DNA of 64,000 nucleotides from JACVRW01 sp963820315 (GCA_963820315.1 CAWFZK010000003.1:1-64000), one strand, 5' to 3'; shown: positions 16,726-24,961, counted from the stretch's first letter. Notes: a model not told the origin generated them from the letters alone. A program made the numbers and translations.

Positions 16726-17625
16726 TCAGGCCGGCCCGGCGGCCGCAGCCTGGAGAGCTCCGAGCGTCGCGGCGAGTGCGGGCCGCCGCGCGGCGGCGCT
16801 GCGGGTGAGAGCGTCGATCTGGCGGCGCGGCGGCGCGGGTGCTGCGATCTCTGCAAAGCGGACGCCGGCGGCGCCGCTGCACGCGAGCGCGGGTAGGAGC
16901 CCGACGCCCGCGCGCTCCGCGACGAGCGCCTGGAACAGGAGCGCGTCGTCGGCACGGTGCGCGACCTGCGGCTGAAAGCCGGCGCTGCGGCAGGCCTGCT
17001 CGAGCGCCGCCGCGAACTGGGTGCCCGCGAGGCCTGCGATCCAACGCTCGCCGGCGAGCGTCTCGAGTGGGACCGGCGAGCGGCGCCTGTCGCCGCGCGG
17101 GAGGACGAGCAGCATCGGCTCGCTCATGAGCAGCGTCGCCTCGAGGCCGCCGGCGGCCGCCGGCTCGACCTCCTCGTAGCGCTCGGACACGAGCATGTCG
17201 AGGGCGCCCGAGCGCAGCAGCTGGATGCCGTCCTCGGGCTCGTGCTCACGGACGCTGCAGACGAGCTCGGGGTGCTCCTCAGCGAGCTTCGCGGCCGCCG
17301 GGACGACAAGCCTGGCGGCCGCGCTCGGGAAGGCGCCGATCAGGAGCTCGCCGCGGACGGCGTCGTGCTCGGCGGCCAGCTCCGCCTCGGCGGCGTCGAG
17401 CTCCGCGAGCGCGCGCTCGGTGCGCGCGACGAGACCATGTGCGGCGGGCGTGAGGCGCACGCGGCGGCCGTCGCGCTCGAGCAGCGCCGTCCCCGCCTCG
17501 CGCTCGAGCTGGGCGAGCGCTTGCGAGATCGCCGACGGCGTGTAGCCAACGACGCGGGCGACCTCCGCGATGGTGCCGCGCCGTGACAACTCGCTGAGCA
17601 GACGCAGCCGTCTCAGGTCGAGCAT
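16726..17625 (-). CDS. LysR-family transcriptional regulator
   Basis: 299 residues. The N-terminal winged HTH is typical of LysR (LRRLRLLSELSRRGTIAEVA, VGYTPSAISQALAQLEREAG, then TALLERDGRRVRLTPAAHGL). The C-terminal two-lobed effector domain runs from about residue 90 (GELLIGAFPSAAARLVVPAA). It lies 57 bases upstream of the HypX-like gene on the same strand, so the two may be co-transcribed, and is divergent from the membrane-protein gene at 17666. Effector unknown. Confidence 0.88.
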   Translation of the reverse strand: MLDLRRLRLLSELSRRGTIAEVARVVGYTPSAISQALAQLEREAGTALLERDGRRVRLTPAAHGLVARTERALAELDAAEAELAAEHDAVRGELLIGAFPSAAARLVVPAAAKLAEEHPELVCSVREHEPEDGIQLLRSGALDMLVSERYEEVEPAAAGGLEATLLMSEPMLLVLPRGDRRRSPVPLETLAGERWIAGLAGTQFAAALEQACRSAGFQPQVAHRADDALLFQALVAERAGVGLLPALACSGAAGVRFAEIAAPAPPRRQIDALTRSAAARRPALAATLGALQAAAAGPA

Positions 17626-17665
17626 CGTCAGTTCAGCTTACGCTCGGCACAAGAAATCGGTACTT

Positions 17666-18358
17666 GTGCTTGATCTTCTCCGGTCGCAAACTCGGTGGGT
17701 CTCCACCGACCGCTACGAGCCTGTCCCCGACATCACCCGCCTGCCCGGCTGGCTCTGGCAGCGCATGGGTCGCGGCGTGCGCATCGCCGTGCTGCTGCTC
17801 GTGCTGGCGCTGATCGCGGCCGGCGCCGCGCTGCTGCCCGGCATCCAGGAGTCTAAGGACGAGCAGGCGCGCTCCGAGGCTGGGCGGCGCGCGGCCGCGC
17901 GGGCGGAGCTCGCCCGGCGGCTCGAGCGCGAGCAGCGTCCCCGCTTCGAGCGCTCCGCCGCGGTGGCGCCCGCGGGCGCTGGAGCGCAGCAGCAGCTGGC
18001 CGCGCGGGCCGAGCTGATGGAGGAGCTGCCGGCGGCGGTGCTGGCGGACGCCCGCGCACGCGTTCGGAGCGGAGCGCTCGACGGCCCGGTGCTGCGCGTG
18101 GCGTGCGAGCCATTCCCGCGCAGCGTCGACGCCACCGGCGCCGACGAGGACCTGTCGCGACGCAGCGGCCGCTACTCGTGCATCGCGGTCACGGCCGAGT
18201 TCGAGCGCAGCGACCAATCGATCGGAGGGGTCGTCGGCCACCAGTACCGGGCGCTCGTCGACTTCGAGAGCGGCCGCTACGCCTACTGCAAGGTCTCCGG
18301 CCAGGCCGGCCCCTCGCGCGACCAGCTCGCGACCACGCCGCGCGCCTGCGGGGGCTGA
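17666..18358 (+). CDS. Hypothetical single-pass membrane protein
   Basis: About 230 residues. A hydrophobic segment (VRIAVLLLVLALIAAGAALL) follows a short cytoplasmic N-terminus, then an Arg/Ala/Glu-rich probable helical stretch, then a compact extracellular domain with four Cys (VLRVACEPFPRSV, YSCIAVTAEF, YAYCKVSG, TTPRACGG), which could form two disulfides. GTG at 17666 was chosen as the most upstream start outside the divergent LysR gene; an ATG at 17765 just before the membrane segment is possible. No family recognised. Confidence 0.6.
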   Translation: MLDLLRSQTRWVSTDRYEPVPDITRLPGWLWQRMGRGVRIAVLLLVLALIAAGAALLPGIQESKDEQARSEAGRRAAARAELARRLEREQRPRFERSAAVAPAGAGAQQQLAARAELMEELPAAVLADARARVRSGALDGPVLRVACEPFPRSVDATGADEDLSRRSGRYSCIAVTAEFERSDQSIGGVVGHQYRALVDFESGRYAYCKVSGQAGPSRDQLATTPRACGG

Positions 18359-18365
18359 GCCCGCC

Positions 18366-18371
18366 TATGCT
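18366..18371 (+). promoter_or_regulatory. -10-like box, leaderless spacing
   Basis: TATGCT lies eight bases before the GTG of the P1 peptidase gene, a spacing expected for a transcript starting at the start codon. Confidence 0.35.
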
Positions 18372-18379
18372 GCGCGCGG

Positions 18380-19441
18380 GTGAGGAGGAGGCTGCGTGAG
18401 CTCGGCTATTCGGTCGGCCGTTTTCCCACGGCTCGGCTGAACACGCTCGTGGACGTGCCCGGCGTGCTCGTCGGGCACCGCACGCTCGATGTGGGCAGGA
18501 GCCGCACCGGCGTGACGGCGATCCTGCCGCATGGCGGAAACCTCTACATGGAGAAGGTGCTCGGGGCCTGCCACGTAATCAACGGCTACGGCAAGGCGGC
18601 CGGCCTCAGCCAGCTCGAGGAGCTCGGCACGATCGAGAGCCCGATCCTGCTCACGAGCACCCTGTCGGTGGGCCCGGTGTGGGAGGGCGGGCTGCGCCAC
18701 CTGCTCGACTGCAATCCCGAGGCCGCGCGCGACCGCGACACGGTCAATGTGATCGTCGGCGAGTGCTTCGACGGCTGGCTCTCGGACGCTCGCGCCCTGG
18801 CCGTGCGCCCGGAGCACGCGCTCGAGGCGATCGCCGCGTCGTCAGCGGGCGAGGCGGGCGACGGCGCGATCGGCGCGGGGACCGGGACAACCTGCTTCGG
18901 CTTCAAGTCAGGGGTGGGCAGCGCGTCGCGACGCGCCGGCAATCACACGCTCGGCTGTCTCGTCGTCGCCAACTACGGCTCGCGCAGGGACCTGCACATG
19001 CTGGTCGGGCCGGTCCGGCGTGCCGACGCACCTGCGCCGGAGCCGCCGGCGCAGGGCGGGTCGATCATGATCGTGCTCGCCACCGACGCCCCGCTCGCTG
19101 AGCGCCAGTTGCGGCGGCTGGCGGCGCGCGCCGCGCTCGGCCTCGGCCGCGCCGGCTCGTTCGCGACCAACGCGAGCGGCGAGTACGCGCTCGCGTTCTC
19201 GACCGCGCAGCGCATCCCTCACCGGAGCGACGAGCCCCAGCTCGAGCTGCGACTGCTGCGCGATGACTCCGCTGCCATGCGCGAGTTGTTCGAGGCGGCG
19301 GGCGAGGTCGTGCACGAGGCGGTGCTCAACTCACTCTGCTCGGCTCCGGCGATGGAGGGCCGCGACGGCAACCGCGTCGAGGCGTTCCCCTACGAGCTGC
19401 TCGACGGCGCACCCGGCGTGCGCCGGGAGTCAGAGAGCTGA
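18380..19441 (+). CDS. P1-family peptidase (DmpA-type N-terminal nucleophile aminopeptidase)
   Basis: 353 residues of family S58. DVPGVLVGHRTLDVG near the N-terminus and NHTLGCLVVANYG are family landmarks. The sequence AQGGSIMIVLATDAPL places the expected autocleavage site between G227 and the nucleophile S228, giving alpha and beta chains. Characterised relatives are aminopeptidases or beta-peptidyl aminopeptidases, so cleavage of small peptides or amides is the likely role. GTG start with a leaderless-type -10 box. The gene ends in a hairpin shared with the convergent gene. Confidence 0.85.
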   Translation: MRRRLRELGYSVGRFPTARLNTLVDVPGVLVGHRTLDVGRSRTGVTAILPHGGNLYMEKVLGACHVINGYGKAAGLSQLEELGTIESPILLTSTLSVGPVWEGGLRHLLDCNPEAARDRDTVNVIVGECFDGWLSDARALAVRPEHALEAIAASSAGEAGDGAIGAGTGTTCFGFKSGVGSASRRAGNHTLGCLVVANYGSRRDLHMLVGPVRRADAPAPEPPAQGGSIMIVLATDAPLAERQLRRLAARAALGLGRAGSFATNASGEYALAFSTAQRIPHRSDEPQLELRLLRDDSAAMRELFEAAGEVVHEAVLNSLCSAPAMEGRDGNRVEAFPYELLDGAPGVRRESES

Positions 19442-19479
19442 GAGTGGGGCGCCGCTCCCCCCGGGCGTGCCCCACTCTC
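19440..19479. terminator. Bidirectional hairpin terminator between convergent genes
   Basis: GAGAGTGGGGC (19440-19450) pairs perfectly with GCCCCACTCTC (19469-19479) around an 18-base loop. It lies between the P1 peptidase stop and the stop of the convergent cysteine-repeat gene. No clear T-tract follows on either strand. Confidence 0.65.
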
Positions 19480-19493
19480 GCCTCACCGGTTAC

Positions 19494-20063
19494 TCAGTCG
19501 TCGTCGTCCGCGGCGTGCTTCGACACGCACTTGCCGAACGCGTTGCTCATGTTCGGATTCGTGCCGTACTTCTCCGCGAAGTCGCTCGTTCCCAGAGACC
19601 GGCGCTCCCCTGCACAAGCCTTGGCCGCGTTCCTGAAGTCCTCGGCCTCCTCGGCGTCCTCGGCGTCCATCTCCGCCTTCTTCGCACTGGCCTTGGCCGA
19701 CACGCACTTGCCGTGTGCGTTCCTGCCCTTCCCGTTCGTGCCGTAGAACTCGGCGAAGGTCTTGCCTTCGTGCGCGGTCGCGAAGGCCGGGTCGGCGGCC
19801 TCGGCCTTGCACTCCTTGGAGGCGTTCTTCTTCGCCGCCTCCTCCTCGGCGGCCTCCTCGGCGGCGTTCTCGCGGACGCAACGGCTCATGCTGTGGTACT
19901 TCGCCTTGAAGGCCTCGCGCGTCGCCTTCGTCTTTCCGCGCTCGGCTTTGCACTCAGCGTGGGCGGCCTGCATGTTTGCCTGATCGACGGGCGGCTTCGC
20001 GGTTGCAAGCGCGGGCAGCGCCAGCGCCGCGACCAGGGCTATGGCTAGCGTGATCCTCTTCAT
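19494..20063 (-). CDS. Secreted cysteine-repeat protein of unknown function
   Basis: 189 residues with a signal peptide (RITLAIALVAALALPALATA). The mature part holds three degenerate repeats of about 40 residues, each with one Cys near the start, an aromatic F-x-x-x-Y pair and a second Cys: from AAHAECKAER, from NASKECKAEA and from NAAKACAGER. The last two end in YGTN followed by GKCVS. A charged Glu/Ala/Lys linker joins repeats 1 and 2, and the C-terminus is four Asp. Each repeat could close one disulfide. It is divergent from the ECF sigma fusion at 20158, which may control it (inference). Confidence 0.75.
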   Translation of the reverse strand: MKRITLAIALVAALALPALATAKPPVDQANMQAAHAECKAERGKTKATREAFKAKYHSMSRCVRENAAEEAAEEEAAKKNASKECKAEAADPAFATAHEGKTFAEFYGTNGKGRNAHGKCVSAKASAKKAEMDAEDAEEAEDFRNAAKACAGERRSLGTSDFAEKYGTNPNMSNAFGKCVSKHAADDDD

Positions 20064-20106
20064 GTGGGGTACAACGTCCCCACAGGCCCAAGGTTGAGAG
20101 GTAAGG

Positions 20107-20137
20107 CCTGAACCTCCGGAGCTCCGGCGCGTTCAGG
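20107..20137. promoter_or_regulatory. Inverted repeat between the cysteine-repeat gene and the sigma gene
   Basis: CCTGAAC at 20107-20113 and GTTCAGG at 20131-20137 are perfect inverted arms around a 17-base spacer that itself contains the palindrome CTCCGGAG. The site lies in the 94-base divergent intergenic region and is a candidate regulatory element for both genes. Confidence 0.35.
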
Positions 20138-20157
20138 TCAACGATGGGTCGCAGCCA

Positions 20158-21612
20158 ATGTCCACCACCGCCGTCCAGACACGAAGACCCTCCAGCCCGC
20201 TTCGCTCGAAGCGGCTGCTGGCGCTGGCCGGGGACGAGCGGCTCGTCGCGCAGATGCGCAGCGGCAACGAGCTCGCTGTCGAGGTGGCCTTCGAGCGACA
20301 CGGCTCCGCCATCCTCAGCTTCTGCAGGCACATGCTCGGTTCCCCGCACGAGGCCGAGGATGCCGTTCAGCACACATTCGCCTCCGCGTGGCACGCGCTC
20401 GCGCGGGAGGACGATCGAGAGATCGCGCTCAAGGCGTGGCTCTTCACGATCGCACGCAACCGCTGCCTGTCGATGCTGCGCTCGCGGCGCGAGCAGTACG
20501 AGCTTCCCGAGCTCGCCACGGCCGGACTGGCTGAGCAGGTCGAGCGGCGCGCGGACCTGCGTGAGCTGTTGCGCGACATCGCCGAGTTGCCCGCCGAGCA
20601 GCGGGAGGCGCTCCTGCTCTCAGAGGCCGGCGGGCTCACGCACGCCGAGGTCTCCCGAGTGCTCGGATGCGAGGTGGAGCACGTGAAGTCGCTCGTATTC
20701 CGAGCGCGCAGCGGGCTGATCGCCCGGCGCGAGGCGCGTGCCACGCCCTGCGACGCGATCCGCGAGCAGCTTGCGAACCTGCGCGGCCCTGCGCTGCGGC
20801 GCAATGACCTGCGCCACCACCTGGCGCACTGCCCCGGCTGCCGCGCGTATCGCGACGAGGTGGCGCGTCAGCGCGAGCTGCTGGCGGCGGCACTGCCGGT
20901 CACGCCGGGCGGCGGCCTCGAGCTGAGCGTGCTGGCGGCGGCGGGCATCGGCGGCGGAGGAGGGATGGCGGCGGCCGGCGCCGGTGGCGCCCTCGGCCTT
21001 GCGGGCACCTCGCTCATCGCCAAGCTCGCGCTCGTCGGCGTGATGGCGGCGGGCGGGGTCACCGCGGAGAAGCTGCTGGTGGACAACCCGGACACCCCGC
21101 CGAAGGAGACACCCGCGGTGGCACCGCAGGAGCGCGCGCCCGCCCCCGGCGGCGCCGAGCGTGTCCGCCGACCTGCGCCCGCTGCCGCGGCGGCGCCGAC
21201 GCGGCCATCAGGGGCCGGGGCCCAGGAGCGCAAGCGGGTCGAGAAGGGCGCAGGCAGGCGGGGTTCGCCGGCGCCCGCAACCCCCGCCGCGCCGGCGCGC
21301 GAGTCCGGCAGCGGGCTCGGCAAGAAGCTCGGTCATGAGAAGCAGGCCGTGCGTGAGCAGGGCGGCCGGCCCGCCGCTCCGCCGCGCGGCGAGCGCGCGC
21401 AGGGCCGCGGGCCGGTCGAGAAGCCGGCAGAGCCGGGCCCGGTGAGACGCGGGCCCGCGAAGCGCGAGAGCCAAGCCGCCCCGAAGGTTCGGTCCGCGCC
21501 GGTGCCCAAGACGGTCCCGCCGGGCCAGGAGGCGAAGGCGAATCCGCCCGCGCCCGCCGCGGCGCCGCCGACCGTGTTGCCGAACGGCCAGGAGAAGCCC
21601 GCGCAGGAGTAG
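20158..21612 (+). CDS. ECF sigma factor fused to a zinc-finger, membrane-anchored C-terminal domain
   Basis: 484 residues. Residues about 40-110 are sigma region 2 (AFERHGSAILSFCRHMLGSP, then EAEDAVQHTFASAWHAL) and about 130-190 region 4 (IAELPAEQREALLLSEAGGL, then THAEVSRVLGCEVEHVKSLV). Residues 198-240 resemble the anti-sigma zinc finger (zf-HC2), with H221, C225 and C228 in HHLAHCPGC. A Gly/Ala-rich hydrophobic stretch near 250-300 can span the membrane, and about 170 Pro/Ala/Arg-rich residues follow. Sigma and anti-sigma are normally separate proteins; here the sigma may be tethered to the membrane until released (inference). Confidence 0.8.
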   Translation: MSTTAVQTRRPSSPLRSKRLLALAGDERLVAQMRSGNELAVEVAFERHGSAILSFCRHMLGSPHEAEDAVQHTFASAWHALAREDDREIALKAWLFTIARNRCLSMLRSRREQYELPELATAGLAEQVERRADLRELLRDIAELPAEQREALLLSEAGGLTHAEVSRVLGCEVEHVKSLVFRARSGLIARREARATPCDAIREQLANLRGPALRRNDLRHHLAHCPGCRAYRDEVARQRELLAAALPVTPGGGLELSVLAAAGIGGGGGMAAAGAGGALGLAGTSLIAKLALVGVMAAGGVTAEKLLVDNPDTPPKETPAVAPQERAPAPGGAERVRRPAPAAAAAPTRPSGAGAQERKRVEKGAGRRGSPAPATPAAPARESGSGLGKKLGHEKQAVREQGGRPAAPPRGERAQGRGPVEKPAEPGPVRRGPAKRESQAAPKVRSAPVPKTVPPGQEAKANPPAPAAAPPTVLPNGQEKPAQE

Positions 21613-21635
21613 CCCGCGAAGGCGTAGCGAGCTCG

Positions 21636-21641
21636 TAGGCT
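21636..21641 (+). promoter_or_regulatory. -10-like box, leaderless spacing
   Basis: TAGGCT lies eight bases before the GTG at 21650, with no Shine-Dalgarno sequence between. Confidence 0.4.
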
Positions 21642-21649
21642 CGGCCCCG

Positions 21650-22291
21650 GTGGAACCGCAGCCGACGATCGACGAGCTGGTGATCGCGGACGAGCCGGAC
21701 GCCTGGCGCGCGCTCGGCTTCACCGTCGATGCCGACGTCGCGGAGGTGGGCAGCGTGCGCCTGCGCTTCGAGGGCCGCGGCGAGCGTCGCGGCATCGTTC
21801 GCTGGCTCGTGCGTGGGGCGCGTTCGCTCGAGCTCGACGGGCTCGAAACGCATGCCTCGGAGCGGCCGCCCGTCGCGGGCGCCGAACACCGCAACGGCGT
21901 CGTGGCGATCGACCACGTCGTCGTCCTCACACCCGACATCGACCGCACCGCCGAGGTGCTGCGCGGCGCCGGCTTCGACCTCCGCCGGATGCGGGAGGGA
22001 CCCACTCCGGGCGGCTCCGTCCGCCAGGCCTTCTTCCGCATGGGGGAGGTCATCCTCGAGCTGGTGCTCGCACCCGAGGGCACGAGCGTCGCCGCAGATC
22101 CGTCGGGGCCGGCGCGCCTCTGGGGCATCTCGTTCCTCGTGGCGGACATGGAGCGGCCGGCCGCGGTGCTCGGGGAGCTGCTCGGCGCGCCGCGCGACGC
22201 CGTCCAGCCGGGGCGGCAGATAGCGACGGTGCGGCGCGAGGCGGGCCTGGGGCCGGCCGTTGCGTTCATGACCCCCAGTCCTGAGAACTGA
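21650..22291 (+). CDS. VOC (glyoxalase/bleomycin resistance) superfamily protein
   Basis: 213 residues. The N-terminal ~70 residues hold a degenerate half (DAWRALGFTVDADVAEVGSV). The second half has the beta-alpha-beta-beta-beta VOC module from VAIDHVVVLTPDIDRTAEVL through FFRMGEVILELVLAPEG and LWGISFLVADMERPAAVLGE. A possible metal-binding His is in AIDHVVV and Glu in LELVLAP. Substrate unknown. GTG start with a leaderless-type promoter. Confidence 0.78.
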   Translation: MEPQPTIDELVIADEPDAWRALGFTVDADVAEVGSVRLRFEGRGERRGIVRWLVRGARSLELDGLETHASERPPVAGAEHRNGVVAIDHVVVLTPDIDRTAEVLRGAGFDLRRMREGPTPGGSVRQAFFRMGEVILELVLAPEGTSVAADPSGPARLWGISFLVADMERPAAVLGELLGAPRDAVQPGRQIATVRREAGLGPAVAFMTPSPEN

Positions 22292-22369
22292 GACCGGGGC
22301 GAGACCAAGTCGATACTGACGCCGCGACGGTTCCGGCATACGGTCCGCACAGGACGCAGCGATCCAGCC

Positions 22370-22661
22370 ATGAACGGCCTCAGGAACCTCTCACAGAACT
22401 CCGCCGCGGACGGCGGCACCCGCATCTCGAAGGCGATCCGCGGCCACGCCGTCGTCAAGAGCGTGACCACCACAGGCGTCACGCATCGAGGAGAACCCCG
22501 AGGTCGAGCTCGTGCTGACGGTCGAGCTCCCGGGCCGCGCGCCCTACGAGGCCAGCGTTCGCCAGGTGCTGTCGCGGCAGGTGTTGCACAACCTGCGGCC
22601 CGGTCGCCCGGTCTCGGTGGCGGTGGACCCGGACGATCCGGCACGGCTCGAAATCGGCTGA
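22370..22661 (+). pseudogene. Small hypothetical protein, frameshifted (tandem paralogue of the next gene)
   Basis: The ATG at 22370 reads to GGTRISKAIRGHAVVKSVTT and TGVT; one extra base near 22484 then breaks the frame. Skipping it gives IEENPEVELVLTVELPGRAP, YEASVRQVLSRQVLHNLRPG and RPVSVAVDPDDPARLEIG, then a stop at 22659-22661 that overlaps the next ATG (TGATG). The repaired protein would have 96 residues. It shares an order of motifs with the protein at 22661-22984: NP, a beta strand, a PY pair, a VS segment and a DP-x-DP-x-R(L/I) end. Real mutation and sequencing error cannot be told apart here. Confidence 0.65.
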
Positions 22662-22984
22662 TGGGACCGTTCGGCGACGCGCTTGCCGACCGCCAGGCGC
22701 TCGAGGCCCAGGCGCTCGAGCAGAACCGCATCCTCTCGGTCGGCGCGGCGGCGACCGCCTACATCCGCGGTCACGCCGACACCGGCGAGCGCGCGGCCGG
22801 CAACCCGATCTGGGTCCTCGAGGTGGACGTGAGCCCGGCGGACGGCGAGCCGTACAGGGTCCGCCACCGCGAGATCGTCTCGGCCGCGGCGATCGGCGCC
22901 TACCGCGACGGCAGCTCGATTCCATGCCGGATCGACCGGGCCGACCCCGGGAGAATCGCCTTCGGCGATCGGCCGTTCATGTGA
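22661..22984 (+). CDS. Small hypothetical protein (paralogue of the frameshifted neighbour)
   Basis: 107 residues, no signal peptide or membrane segment. A short helical lead (ALADRQALEAQALEQNRILS) precedes a beta-rich domain (NPIWVLEVDVSPADGEPYRV, then HREIVSAAAIGAYRDGSSIP and DRADPGRIAFGDRPF). The same pattern is in the preceding broken gene, so the two are tandem copies of one domain. Similar short domains with a conserved 'VRVDPxDPxRV' end occur widely in actinobacteria without known function. Start ATG overlaps the previous stop by one base. Confidence 0.68.
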   Translation: MGPFGDALADRQALEAQALEQNRILSVGAAATAYIRGHADTGERAAGNPIWVLEVDVSPADGEPYRVRHREIVSAAAIGAYRDGSSIPCRIDRADPGRIAFGDRPFM

Positions 22985-23011
22985 GTCCCTGCGCGCGCCG
23001 CAGGCGCCGAG

Positions 23012-23017
23012 TAGGGT
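23012..23017 (+). promoter_or_regulatory. -10-like box, leaderless spacing
   Basis: TAGGGT ends six bases before the ATG of the PH-domain gene at 23024. Confidence 0.35.
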
Positions 23018-23023
23018 TCCGGC

Positions 23024-23507
23024 ATGGCCGACATCGAGCTGCGCGCGGGTGAGGACAGCGTCTACCAGGGGCACCCGTCCTGGCGCGCGCTCATGGGTTT
23101 CTACCTCACCGGTTTGATCGTCGCCGTGGTGATCTTCCTCATCGTCGCCTTCGTCGTCGACGAGTTCGCGATCGGGCTGATCCGCGGCCTTGGCGCTCGC
23201 GGGCCTCACGCTGCTGGTGGGGTGGTTCCGGCGCGTCTCCACCAACTACGTGATCACGAACCAGCGCCTCCGGATCAGCCGCGGGGTGGTGCGCCGCCAG
23301 GTCCAGGAGACCCGCCTCGACCGCGTTCAGAACGTCAACTTCAACCAGAGCGTCATCGACCGCATGCTGCGCGTCGGCAGCGTCGACTTCGACACAGCCG
23401 GCACCGACGACTCCGAGTTCGTCTTCGACTGGGTGAACAATCCGGAGGGGGTCGTGCGCGCGGTGAACGACGCGATCCACGAGCACGAGACGCCCGCCGG
23501 GCCCTAG
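23024..23507 (+). pseudogene. PH-domain (bPH2, YdbS-like) membrane protein, frameshifted
   Basis: The ATG at 23024 opens DIELRAGEDSVYQGHPSWRA and a membrane segment (GLIVAVVIFLIVAFVV). One extra T at 23190-23191 then shifts the frame. The second frame continues ALAGLTLLVGWFRR, a second membrane segment, and YVITNQRLRISRGVVRRQVQ, TRLDRVQNVNFNQSVIDRML and VGSVDFDTAGTDDSEFVFDW, the bacterial PH-like domain (DUF304 group). Repaired length is about 160 residues, normal for the family. The second frame alone could start at TTG 23190 but would lose the first membrane segment. The stop overlaps that of the APC permease as CTAG. Confidence 0.75.
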
Positions 23508-24961
23508 GCCCGCAGGCGGCGCTGCGGCTTCGCGATCAGCAGGTAGGACACGCCGAGCACGGCGATCAGCGCCAGCACGAGCGGGGCCGCCCAGACCTGG
23601 TACCAGGGGGCGCCGGGTGGCGCAAGCGACTCGCGCGGCCAGGCGATGTTCACCGTCTCGAAGCCGAGCCAGGCGACCGCCAGCGCGTTGACGAGAAGGC
23701 CCGCCCGCCCGAGCCGCACGCTGCCGGCGGGAGTCCAGCTGCCGCGCAGGCGCGCGACCAGCGCGGCCAGCGCGATCAGCAGGAAGGACACGTAGATCGC
23801 CGCCGTGCCGAAGGTGATGAGGCTGCCGACGGCCGCCGAGTTCAGCCCGAGCAGCAGACCCAGGCAGGCGATCACCGCGGTCAGCGCGGTCGCGGGCAGT
23901 GGAGTGCGGCGCCGGTCGACGCGGCGGAGCACGCGCGCCCCGGGCAGCACGTCGTCGCGAGCGATGGAGTAGATCGACCGGGTCGTGACCGACTGCGAGG
24001 CCATCCCGCAGGCGAGGAACGCCACCAGCACGATCGCCGCGAACGGCTTGGAGGACCACGAGCCGAACGAGCTGACGACCGCGGTCGTGACCGGATCGAG
24101 GTTCTCGCCGGCCACGACGCCGGCCGGGTCCGGCTGCGCCAGCGTCACGGCGACGCCGTTCACGATCACGAACACGCCGACGGTGAGCAGCGCGATCCAG
24201 ATCGCGCGCGGCACGTGCCGCGCCGCCGCCTGGGTCTCCTCTGAGGCGCCGATGCACACGTCGAAGCCGATGAACACCCACCCCCCGACCGCCAGCGCCG
24301 CCAGCAGCCCGGCGGCCGTTGAGCCACCGGAAAGCGCCTCGGCGCCAAGCGTCTCGCCCAGCAGCGAGAAGTCCTGCTCGCGGAAGACGAGCAGGAGCGC
24401 GAGGCCGATGCCGACGGAGGCCACCACCTCGGCCGTGACACCGGCCTTGACCGCGTAGCTGAGGACACCCACCCCGAAGGCCCCCGCGGCGGCGCAGATC
24501 AGCACCAGCACCATGCCCATGAAGACCAGTGCGTTGGCGCTCGCCTCGATGCCGAGCAGCGTGAGCGCCCACGGCGCCCCCAGGTAGGCGACGGTCGTGT
24601 TCGCGACCGCGTAGGCGCAGATCGCGACCCAGCCTGTGAGCCAGCCGTATTTGGGCCCGATCAGCCGGCGCGTCCACTGGTAGGCGCCGCCGGCGATCGG
24701 GAACTGGGAGGCCAGCTCCGCGTAGACCGCGAGCAGCAGGCACTGGCCGGCCAGGGCCACAGGCAGCACCCAGACCCAGGCGGGACCGGCGACGAGCATC
24801 CCCACCAGCGCCACGGCGTACAGACCCACGACGGGGGAGATCGCCGCGAACCCGAGCGCGACGTTGTCGAACAGGTGCAGCCGGCGGTCGAGCTCCTGCG
24901 GGTAGCCGAGCTCCGCGAGGCGCGCGGCGTCGGCATCGGCCGGCGCCGCAACCTGGCTCAC
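23504..24961 (-). CDS. APC-family amino acid/polyamine permease
   Basis: 485 residues with about 12 membrane segments. It opens with an acidic N-terminus and the APC hallmark DNVALGFAAISPVVGLYAVA, then VYAELASQFPIAGGAYQWTR. Loop sequences such as GASEETQAAARHVPRAIW and ACGMASQSVTTRSIYSIARD fit amino acid/choline-type APC transporters. GTG at 24961 overlaps the LAL regulator stop by four bases, so the two are co-transcribed and the regulator may respond to the transported solute (inference). Substrate not predictable. Confidence 0.88.
   Translation of the reverse strand: MSQVAAPADADAARLAELGYPQELDRRLHLFDNVALGFAAISPVVGLYAVALVGMLVAGPAWVWVLPVALAGQCLLLAVYAELASQFPIAGGAYQWTRRLIGPKYGWLTGWVAICAYAVANTTVAYLGAPWALTLLGIEASANALVFMGMVLVLICAAAGAFGVGVLSYAVKAGVTAEVVASVGIGLALLLVFREQDFSLLGETLGAEALSGGSTAAGLLAALAVGGWVFIGFDVCIGASEETQAAARHVPRAIWIALLTVGVFVIVNGVAVTLAQPDPAGVVAGENLDPVTTAVVSSFGSWSSKPFAAIVLVAFLACGMASQSVTTRSIYSIARDDVLPGARVLRRVDRRRTPLPATALTAVIACLGLLLGLNSAAVGSLITFGTAAIYVSFLLIALAALVARLRGSWTPAGSVRLGRAGLLVNALAVAWLGFETVNIAWPRESLAPPGAPWYQVWAAPLVLALIAVLGVSYLLIAKPQRRLRA

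Noticed and set aside
20158..21612. Sigma fusion explained by a missed stop between a sigma gene and an anti-sigma gene
   Set aside because: Sigma region 4 and the zinc-finger part are in one uninterrupted frame with no start codon or ribosome site at the junction that would suggest two genes.
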